The position numbers and the translations under genes were made by a program. Shown one piece after another: positions 1 through 4,993 of a stretch of 5,384 nucleotides of DNA. Under the pieces are notes generated by a model that worked only from the letters and a program-made list of their open reading frames with translations, searched no databases and was not told the origin of the DNA. The stretch covers positions 1-5,384 of the forward strand of contig JADGGM010000258.1 of NCBI GenBank assembly GCA_019689955.1, read 5' to 3'. Position 1 is the stretch's first letter. Every line of letters begins with the position of its first letter. The stretch comes from Gemmatimonadaceae bacterium. GTDB taxonomy: Bacteria; Gemmatimonadota; Gemmatimonadetes; Gemmatimonadales; Gemmatimonadaceae.

Positions 1-72
1 GGGTTAGGGAGTAGGGGGCGTAGGTGTGAAGGCATCATTCTATCGCAGGGCCTAGCGAGTAGTCGGCTGGGG
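1..72. other. Intergenic DNA downstream of tdh, G-rich at the window edge
   Basis: These 72 bases follow the tdh stop codon on the minus strand, and I see no convincing gene in them. The first 19 bases are G-rich on the plus strand, with three G runs (GGG, GGG, GGGGG) separated by 3-4 bases. A fourth run, if present, would lie outside the window. On the minus strand a paired ATGATG near 32-37 opens a frame to the edge, but it lacks a ribosome binding site and a recognisable protein start. In many bacteria tdh is followed by kbl (2-amino-3-ketobutyrate CoA ligase); its start cannot be recognised here. Confidence 0.5.
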
Positions 73-1098
73 TCACGCGATCTCAAATATGACTTTCCCC
101 GCCTCGCCCGACTCGATGGCCCGAATAGCCTCTTCCGCGCATTCCAGCGGGAACCGGTGCGTAATCACCGGCGTCGGATCGAATTCCTTAGATCGCAAGA
201 ACCGCGTCATCTGGTGCCACGTGTCGTACATCCGGCGTCCAGTGACCCCGTACACCGTTATCCCCTTGAACACCAACTCCGTCGCGAAGTCGAACTCCAT
301 CGGCTTCGCCGGGACCCCAAGCATCTGCACCCGTCCCGCCGGCCGCACCAGCGCGAACGCCTGATGGATCGCCGTCGGCACCCCTGACATTTCCAGTACC
401 ACGTCCATCCCCAGCCCGTCCGTCGCCCGGCGCACCGCATTCGCCACCTCGGACGGGTGCACCGCCTCGTGCGCCCCCATCTGGCGCGCCAGCGCCAGCC
501 GCGTCTCGTTCACGTCCGACGCGATGATGTGCGACGCCCCTGCCGCGCGGCAGATCCCAACCGCGAAGATCCCGATCGGACCGCATCCCGTCACCAGCAC
601 CGTCGCCCCCGGAATGTCCGCCGTGAGCGCCGTGTGGAACGCGTTCCCCATCGGATCGTGAATGCCCCCGATGTCGTACGAGATGTCGTCGTCCAGGTGC
701 CACACGTTCGTCGCCGGCATCGCGATGTATTCCGCGAAGCAACCATCGCGGTCCACCCCGATGACCTTCGTGTGCGTGCAGGCGTGCGCGTTCCCCGTCC
801 GGCAGAGCAGGCATCGTCCATCCACGATGTGCCCCTCGGCCGTCACCCGGTCCCCCACGCGGACGTCCGTCACCAGCGAGCCCACGCGGACCACATCGCC
901 CGCGAACTCGTGTCCCACGACGAACGGCGGGCGGCAACGCCCCTTGGCCCAGTCATCCCACTGATAGATATGAACGTCCGTGCCGCACACACCGGCGCGG
1001 CGGACACGGATCAGCACTTCATCGTCGCGGATCGTCGGCTCCGGGACATCCTTGAGCGTAAAGCCCCGGGCCGCAGCCTCCTTCACCAGCGCTCTCAC
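73..1098 (-). CDS. tdh: L-threonine 3-dehydrogenase, zinc-dependent, NAD-linked
   Basis: This cytoplasmic medium-chain dehydrogenase oxidises L-threonine to 2-amino-3-ketobutyrate with NAD+, the first step of the threonine-to-glycine route completed by Kbl. From the GTG at 1098 the protein is 341 residues, the length of E. coli TDH, and begins MRALVKEAA, like the E. coli MKALSKLKA. The frame stays open to an ATG at 1236, but the extra 46 residues match no TDH and contain promoter-leader sequence. Catalytic zinc ligands C38 (in CGTD) and H63-E64 (VGHE) are in place. The Rossmann motif is G171-C-G-P-I-G176, and D195 at the end of the second beta strand favours NAD over NADP. Structural zinc ligands are C96, C99 and C107, but the first is D93 (codon GAT at 822-820) where E. 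coli has Cys. Family assignment is firm; the exact start is slightly less so. Confidence 0.95.
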   Translation of the reverse strand: MRALVKEAAARGFTLKDVPEPTIRDDEVLIRVRRAGVCGTDVHIYQWDDWAKGRCRPPFVVGHEFAGDVVRVGSLVTDVRVGDRVTAEGHIVDGRCLLCRTGNAHACTHTKVIGVDRDGCFAEYIAMPATNVWHLDDDISYDIGGIHDPMGNAFHTALTADIPGATVLVTGCGPIGIFAVGICRAAGASHIIASDVNETRLALARQMGAHEAVHPSEVANAVRRATDGLGMDVVLEMSGVPTAIHQAFALVRPAGRVQMLGVPAKPMEFDFATELVFKGITVYGVTGRRMYDTWHQMTRFLRSKEFDPTPVITHRFPLECAEEAIRAIESGEAGKVIFEIA

Positions 1099-1109
1099 GC
1101 GGTCATGCA

Positions 1110-1114
1110 CTCCC
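1110..1114 (-). promoter_or_regulatory. Candidate ribosome binding site of tdh
   Basis: GGGAG on the minus strand lies 11 bases before the GTG at 1098, a little far but usable. No better Shine-Dalgarno sequence precedes the upstream in-frame GTG at 1110 or the ATG codons further upstream. This weakly supports the GTG at 1098, which protein alignment supports independently. Confidence 0.4.
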
Positions 1115-1221
1115 GTGAAGGGTGATCGATGCGCGCGGCACCCACGTGGTGCACGGTCATCGCGCACATCCATAAAAAGCTGCCACGTCAGGCCCCAGAA
1201 AGCCAGTGCGCCGCGATCCGC

Positions 1222-1257
1222 CCCCGCGCGCGCCACCAGCGGCCGGCGTGCGCGGGG
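1222..1257 (-). other. GC-rich hairpin in the presumed tdh 5' leader
   Basis: Bases 1222-1233 and 1246-1257 form a 12-pair inverted repeat with one non-Watson-Crick pair around a 12-base loop. It lies just downstream, in the tdh direction, of the AT-rich promoter-like island, so a tdh transcript starting near 1264 would carry it almost at its 5' end. On the plus strand the stem is followed by ATTTTA and so resembles an intrinsic terminator, but I find no plus-strand gene for it to end. A role in mRNA stability or leader control is inference. Confidence 0.4.
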
Positions 1258-1290
1258 ATTTTAGGATACTGTATTGCATACAAAATGCCA
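1258..1290 (-). promoter_or_regulatory. AT-rich promoter/operator candidate for tdh
   Basis: This is the most AT-rich stretch between the DoxX-like gene and tdh. On the minus strand, 1290-1275 reads TGGCATTTTGTATGCA. It fits the sigma-54 -24/-12 pattern (TGGCAYRNNNNTTGCW) with correct spacing and two mismatches, and would place the start near 1264, giving a leader of about 166 bases. Alternatively TAAAAT (1263-1258) resembles a -10 box, but no good -35 lies 16-18 bases upstream. Two overlapping dyads share a half-site: TGTAT-N3-ATACA at 1270-1282 and ATAC-T-GTAT at 1266-1274. Such GTAT/ATAC dyads resemble operators of dimeric repressors (for example GntR type). No regulator gene is in the window. 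Confidence 0.4.
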
Positions 1291-1292
1291 GC

Positions 1293-1312
1293 CCGGGGCC
1301 CCGTTGCCCCGG
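1293..1312 (-). terminator. Possible intrinsic terminator after the DoxX-like gene
   Basis: On the minus strand CCGGGGC (1312-1306) pairs with GCCCCGG (1299-1293) around the loop AACGGG, 11 bases after the DoxX-like stop codon. A short T run (TTTT at 1285-1282) follows only after a 7-base gap, so this is a weak terminator by the usual rules. Its position between two co-oriented genes, just before a promoter-like island, fits a transcription boundary. The T run overlaps the sigma-54-like motif. Confidence 0.35.
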
Positions 1313-1323
1313 CCGCGCGCCCG

Positions 1324-1745
1324 TTAACCGCGCAGCGGGACGAGCGCGCGCACGCGCGCGTCGCGGAGATACAGCGGGGCCCAGACGAGCAACGCCACGT
1401 AGACGGGGAAAAGAGCACGTGGCTGAACAGCGGGTTCCCCGCCCGCAACTGGCTCGCGATCGCACCGCCCAGGTATCCGGTCAGGAGCAGCGCGCCGAAC
1501 ACCGACGTCCGCGGGATCACGTAGGCGATGAGACACACGATCTCGATCGCCCCGATCAGCGCCACGGCGCTCGCGGCGTACCCGAGCTTGACCGTCGCGT
1601 CGACGGCAATCGATGTCTGCAACACCTTGATCACGCTGTCGAACGCCAGGAACAGCACCGCGACGGTCATCATGATGCGGGCGGCCCAGATGGTCACGGC
1701 GGACGCACGGGCCGCGGGGGACGTGGAGTAGGTGGTGGCGGTCAT
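1324..1745 (-). pseudogene. DoxX-like small membrane protein, frame-shifted
   Basis: This resembles the DoxX-like family (DoxX_2/DUF-type, four membrane helices, about 130-140 residues), whose biochemical role is mostly unknown. Frame one starts at the ATG at 1745 and gives three hydrophobic segments, near residues 18-40, 52-78 and 82-100, up to HVLF at 109-112. From there frame one degenerates into an Arg/Ser/Cys-rich, non-membrane tail running to 1188. In the other frame the expected fourth helix continues as PVYVALLVWAPLYLRD and ends at the TAA at 1324-1326. The switch lies at 1405-1412, a GGGGAAAA run (TTTTCCCC in the coding strand); removing two bases or adding one restores a protein of about 139-140 residues. 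Everything else looks intact, including the ribosome binding site, so the lesion is either recent or a sequencing/assembly error. Programmed frameshifting is less likely because the run is not a canonical slippery heptamer. Confidence 0.8.
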
Positions 1746-1751
1746 GGGTGG

Positions 1752-1757
1752 CTCCTT
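1752..1757 (-). promoter_or_regulatory. Ribosome binding site of the DoxX-like gene
   Basis: AAGGAG on the minus strand stands six bases before the ATG at 1745. This is the best-placed Shine-Dalgarno sequence in the window, and it fixes the start of the frame-shifted gene. Confidence 0.8.
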
Positions 1758-1791
1758 GGTGAGTGCTGTCGATCGGAGATGGTCTCGGAGC

Positions 1792-1875
1792 CGGATCGCC
1801 CACCGAATGCCGAATCGGCCGCGTCCCGGCTCTACCTGTGCGTCGAGCGGGACGCGGCCGATTCGACACGATCCG
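1792..1875 (-). terminator. Long inverted repeat between the formate dehydrogenase and DoxX-like genes
   Basis: Bases 1811-1832 and 1845-1865 are complementary over 21 pairs with a single bulged G in the left arm (at 1828-1829) and a 12-base loop (1833-1844, TACCTGTGCGTC). A second 7-pair stem, CGGATCG (1792-1798) with CGATCCG (1869-1875), can stack outside it across an uneven internal loop. It begins 56 bases past the formate dehydrogenase stop and ends 47 bases before the DoxX-like start. No T run follows on either strand, so it is not a textbook intrinsic terminator. It could stop or stabilise the 3' end of the formate dehydrogenase mRNA, be a copy of a genome-wide palindromic repeat, or be a miniature-element remnant. 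Confidence 0.6.
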
Positions 1876-1895
1876 CCACCTTTCGGCGCCTGGCC

Positions 1896-1920
1896 GGGGG
1901 GAGGGAAGGAGAGGGCCCTC
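1896..1920 (+). other. Purine tract and 10-base palindrome after the formate dehydrogenase stop
   Basis: On the plus strand 1896-1915 is an unbroken 20-base run of G and A with G runs of 6, 3, 2 and 3. It merges into GAGGGCCCTC (1911-1920), a perfect palindrome touching the formate dehydrogenase stop codon. In the minus-strand transcript this gives a small hairpin followed by a C/U-rich stretch. It could help 3'-end formation together with the larger repeat at 1792-1875, or it may be chance in GC-rich DNA. Confidence 0.3.
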
Positions 1921-4900
1921 TCAGTCGCTCCAGCTCTCCGCCGCCGCGGGGCGCGCGCCGAGTGCGGTGCTGCGCTTCCCGTTCCCCTCCTCCACGCGCT
2001 CGGCCGTCACCGGCTCGATGCGGACCGCGCTCACCTTGAACTCCGGGATCCCCGCGTACGGGTCGAGCACGTCCGAGCGCGTGAGGAGGTTCGCGGCCGC
2101 CTCGCGGTAGTGCATCGGGAGGAAGACCTGCGAGCGCGCCACGCGCGGCGAGACGCGCGCGGAGAGCACGACGGAACCGCGGCGCGAGGTGATGCGCACC
2201 GGATCGCCGTCGGCGATGCCGAGCGCGCGCGCGTCGTCCGCGTTGATCTCCACCGTGGGGGTCGGCTCGCGGGAGTCGAGCCCGGTGGCGCGGCGCGTCA
2301 TGGTGCCGGTGTGCCAGTGATAGAGCTGGCGCCCGGTGTTCATGAAGAACGGGTACTCCGCGTCCGGCAGCTCGGCCGGGGGCATGAACTCCACCGGCGT
2401 GAGCGTCGCCTTTCCGTCAGCGGTCGGGAACTCGTCGTCGAACAGGAAGAACGTGCCCGGGCTCTGGGCGTCGGGGACCGGGTACTGGAGCCCGCTCCCC
2501 TCGAGCCGCGCGTACGACACGCCGCGCCACGACGGCGTCACGCGGGCGATCTCGTCCATCACCGCGCTCGCGTCGGCGAAGGGCGCGGGGAGCCCGATGC
2601 GGTTCGAGAGCTCGATGAGGATGTCGAGGTCTGCACGCGCCTCCCCCGGCGGATCGATCGCCTTGTGGGCGAGCTGGATGCGGCGCTCCGTGTTCACGAA
2701 CGTCCCCGTCTTCTCCGCGAACGAGCTCCCGGGGAGCACGACGTCGGCGTAGCGCGCCGTCTCCGTGAGGAAGAGGTCCTGTACCGCGAGGAACTCCAGG
2801 TTCCGGAACCACTCCTCCGCGTGCGCCACGTCGGGGTCGGAGATGATCGGGTTCTCCCCCATGATGTACATCCCGACCACCCCGCTCTCGGGCTTGACGA
2901 TCTCCGTCACCTTGAGCCCGGCGGTGAGCGACAGCCGCTCTTCGGGCACCCCCCACGCCTCGGCGTACATGCGCCGCACGCTCGGGTCCGTGACAGGGAG
3001 ATAGTCGGTGTACGACATCGGGATCGCCCCCATGTCGCTCGCCCCCTGCACGTTGTTCTGCCCGCGGATCGGCATCATTGCCGCCCCCCACCGCCCGATC
3101 ATCCCGCAGCAGAGGAGGAGGTTGAGGAGCGAGGTCACGATGTCCGTGCCGGTGTGGTGCTGCGTGAGCCCCATGGCCCAGAGCGTGGACGACTTGGGCC
3201 CGCGCGCATAGCGCTCGGCGGCCTCGCGGATGAGGTGGGCGGGGACGCCGGTGATCGTCTCGGCCCGCTCCGGCGTGTAGGGGGCCACCGCCTCGCGCAC
3301 CGCCTCGAAGCCGTGCGTGCGCGTGCGGATGAACTCCTTGTCCTCCAGCCCGCACTCGAGCACGTGGTGGAGCATGGCGTTGAGGAGCGCCACATCGGTG
3401 CCCGGGAGCATCTGCAGGTGGATGTCGGCGCGCTGGGCCAGCTCGATCCGGCGTGGGTCGGCGACGATCAGCGTCGCGCCGCGCTTCTGGGCGCGCTTGA
3501 TCGCCGCGCCGAAGACGGGGTGCGACTCGGTCGTGTTCGCGCCGAGGATGAAGATCACGTCGCTCTCGTGCTCCACCTCGCGCATCGAGCCCGACGCCGC
3601 GCTCGTGTTCATCGCGCGCTGCATCGCGCTCACGGACGACGAGTGGCAGAGCCGGGTGCAGTGGTCGATGTTGTTCGTCCACAGCCCGCCGCGCACGAGG
3701 CGCTGGAGCACGTAGTTCTCCTCGTTCGTGCACTTGGCCGACGAGAAGACGGCGAGGCTGTTCGGGCCGCGCTCGTCGCGGAGGCGGACGAGTTGCGAGG
3801 CGACGAGGTCGAGCGCTTCGTCCCAGGTCGCCTCGCGGAAGGGCTCGTACCACTCCTTCGGCGTCGCCACGCGGTCGCGCGGGTCGCCGAGCGGGGCGTC
3901 GGCGAGCCGGAGACTCTGGAGCGGGTTGAACTTCGGCCGCTGCTTGCGCGTGGTGGCTTCCTCGCGGATCTCGCGCCACGGGCCGCCACGCCGCCCCCAC
4001 CGCGCCACGTCGTCGGGGGAGGGCTCGAAGCGCCACGTGCCGTCGCGCTTGACCCACCCGCGGCGGATGAGCGGCTTCGTCAGCCGGTCGCGGTGCATCG
4101 CGAAGTCGAACCCGAACCGCCCCTTCACGCACGTCGAGCCGATGTTCGGCGTCGTCTCCTCGATCCACGGGCTCCGCACGCGCTGGATGTCGTTGCCGCG
4201 CACCGAGAGGTCGATCTGGCACCCGACGGCGCAGTACGGGCACACGCTCCGCACCGTGCGCTCGGGTTGCGCGGCGGACTCCGCCTTCAACTTGGCGAGC
4301 GGGATGAGGTCGTGGATCGCGCCGGTGGGGCAGACGCGCACGCACTCGCCGCACCAGGTGCACCCGGCGTGCTCGGGGTTGCCGTCGGCGCCCACGATGA
4401 TCTCCGCGTGCTCCCCGCGCTGGGCCACGTCGAGCACCCCCACGACCTGGATGTCGGCGCACGCGCGCACGCAGCGCGTGCACAGGATGCAGGTCGACAT
4501 GTCGTGTTGGATCAGGGGATCGCCGGCGCGTTCGTCGCCGGTGCGGAGCGGGAGGGGGGAACGTTTGGTGGTGGGGACGTTGTAGCGGCGAACGAGGGCC
4601 TCGAACTCATTGCGGGATCCGCCGTCGGGGATGTCGTGCACCGGGTATCGCTCGAGGAGCATCGAGAGGACGCCTCGGCGATTCTCGACCGCGGCGACCG
4701 ACTCGGTGGTGACGACCTGACCGTCGGCGGCCGGTGTCGCGCACGCCGGGACGAGCTTCGGGCTCCCGGCGACGGAGACGAGGCAGATGCGGCAGTTCCC
4801 GACGATCGGGAGCTGCGGATACCAGCAGAGTGTCGGGACGTCGACCCCCAGGGACCGGGCGGCGTCGAGAATGGTGGCGCCCTGCGGTACGGTGACTTCG

Positions 4901-4926
4901 CGTCCGTTGATCGTCAGCGTTGGCAT
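1921..4926 (-). CDS. fdhA: Formate dehydrogenase alpha subunit, molybdenum, Cys-type
   Basis: This 1001-residue protein is a bis-MGD molybdenum enzyme predicted to oxidise formate to CO2 in the cytoplasm (no signal peptide or Tat motif). In order: [2Fe-2S] ferredoxin-like domain (1-75; C34, C45, C48, C62), two [4Fe-4S] clusters (C146/C149/C152/C156 and C189/C192/C195/C199), the Mo-enzyme [4Fe-4S] domain (C229/C232/C236/C266, then K268), the molybdopterin domain (to about 800) and the MGD-binding C-terminal domain (about 855-970). The active site is LCHSS with C427-H428, the counterpart of Sec140-His141 in E. coli FdhF; R621-G-Q623 matches FdhF R333/Q335. The codon is TGC, so no selenocysteine is needed. 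HWHTGTMTRR (870-879) is typical of formate dehydrogenases. Oddities: no NuoG-type His-Cys cluster cysteines near 95-118, and about 63 extra residues between 290 and 362. The extended Fe-S chain suggests transfer to a NuoE/F-like diaphorase, not present here. A related oxidoreductase with another substrate is possible but less likely. Confidence 0.93.
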   Translation of the reverse strand: MPTLTINGREVTVPQGATILDAARSLGVDVPTLCWYPQLPIVGNCRICLVSVAGSPKLVPACATPAADGQVVTTESVAAVENRRGVLSMLLERYPVHDIPDGGSRNEFEALVRRYNVPTTKRSPLPLRTGDERAGDPLIQHDMSTCILCTRCVRACADIQVVGVLDVAQRGEHAEIIVGADGNPEHAGCTWCGECVRVCPTGAIHDLIPLAKLKAESAAQPERTVRSVCPYCAVGCQIDLSVRGNDIQRVRSPWIEETTPNIGSTCVKGRFGFDFAMHRDRLTKPLIRRGWVKRDGTWRFEPSPDDVARWGRRGGPWREIREEATTRKQRPKFNPLQSLRLADAPLGDPRDRVATPKEWYEPFREATWDEALDLVASQLVRLRDERGPNSLAVFSSAKCTNEENYVLQRLVRGGLWTNNIDHCTRLCHSSSVSAMQRAMNTSAASGSMREVEHESDVIFILGANTTESHPVFGAAIKRAQKRGATLIVADPRRIELAQRADIHLQMLPGTDVALLNAMLHHVLECGLEDKEFIRTRTHGFEAVREAVAPYTPERAETITGVPAHLIREAAERYARGPKSSTLWAMGLTQHHTGTDIVTSLLNLLLCCGMIGRWGAAMMPIRGQNNVQGASDMGAIPMSYTDYLPVTDPSVRRMYAEAWGVPEERLSLTAGLKVTEIVKPESGVVGMYIMGENPIISDPDVAHAEEWFRNLEFLAVQDLFLTETARYADVVLPGSSFAEKTGTFVNTERRIQLAHKAIDPPGEARADLDILIELSNRIGLPAPFADASAVMDEIARVTPSWRGVSYARLEGSGLQYPVPDAQSPGTFFLFDDEFPTADGKATLTPVEFMPPAELPDAEYPFFMNTGRQLYHWHTGTMTRRATGLDSREPTPTVEINADDARALGIADGDPVRITSRRGSVVLSARVSPRVARSQVFLPMHYREAAANLLTRSDVLDPYAGIPEFKVSAVRIEPVTAERVEEGNGKRSTALGARPAAAESWSD

Positions 4927-4949
4927 GGTCCCAATGCGCGCCCCCGCAC
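4914..4949 (-). other. Possible 11-codon leader reading frame overlapping the fdhA start
   Basis: A GTG at 4949-4947 opens a frame of 11 codons (MRGRALGPCQR) ending in TGA at 4916-4914, inside fdhA codons 4-5. It is in a different frame from fdhA and spans its ATG. It starts 12 bases after the only strong Shine-Dalgarno-like sequence in this gap. Translational coupling of fdhA to this frame is possible but is pure inference; short open frames are expected by chance in GC-rich DNA. Confidence 0.2.
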
Positions 4950-4950
4950 G

Positions 4951-4975
4951 AGGAGCGATGGCCTCCTTTAGTATA
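4951..4975 (-). promoter_or_regulatory. Displaced Shine-Dalgarno, small hairpin and -10-like box upstream of fdhA
   Basis: On the minus strand AAAGGAGG (4969-4962) is a near-ideal Shine-Dalgarno sequence, but it stands 35 bases before the fdhA ATG at 4926, which itself has only GGGACC in front. AGGAG (4967-4963) can pair with CTCCT (4955-4951) across a 7-base loop, hiding it. TATACT (4975-4970), a five-of-six match to a -10 box, directly precedes it; the best -35 candidate is weak (TTAGCG, 16-base spacing). A start from that box would fall inside the Shine-Dalgarno sequence, so the two readings conflict unless the site serves read-through RNA from the upstream flavoprotein gene. Confidence 0.4.
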
Positions 4976-4993
4976 GAGATAGGCGCGGGCGCG

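Noticed and set aside
1..37. Start of a downstream gene on the minus strand at ATGATG
   Set aside because: Only about 12 codons are visible, there is no ribosome binding site, and the residues do not resemble the start of Kbl or another expected partner.
1099..1236. N-terminal extension of TDH from the ATG at 1236
   Set aside because: The 46 added residues have no counterpart in TDH. Starting at GTG 1098 gives 341 residues and ligand numbering identical to E. coli TDH.
1222..1263. Plus-strand intrinsic terminator (GC stem followed by ATTTTA)
   Set aside because: No plus-strand gene ends nearby. The AT-rich bases fit better as part of the minus-strand promoter region.
1188..1404. C-terminal tail of the DoxX-like protein in its original frame
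   Set aside because: After residue 112 the frame yields a non-hydrophobic Arg/Cys/Ser-rich tail crossing the promoter-like island, while the alternative frame supplies the expected fourth helix and stop.
1405..1412. Programmed -1 ribosomal frameshifting in the DoxX-like gene
   Set aside because: TTTTCCCC in this phase (CTC TTT TCC CCG) is not an X XXY YYZ slippery heptamer. A mutation or sequencing error is simpler, although comparison with relatives could revive the idea.
3646..3648. Possible selenocysteine at the formate dehydrogenase active site
   Set aside because: The codon is TGC (Cys), with no in-frame TGA in the gene body.
2417..4483. A 688-codon open frame on the minus strand in another frame within fdhA
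   Set aside because: It lies wholly inside fdhA, is dominated by Arg, Ala and Pro, and matches no family; it is a by-product of GC-rich codon use.
1732..4971. A 1079-codon open frame on the plus strand antisense to fdhA
   Set aside because: Its codons pair exactly with fdhA codons, so it stays open simply because fdhA uses no TTA, CTA or TCA codons, as expected at high GC. Its translation is rich in Arg, His, Val and Glu with no recognisable fold, while the minus strand encodes a clear enzyme.
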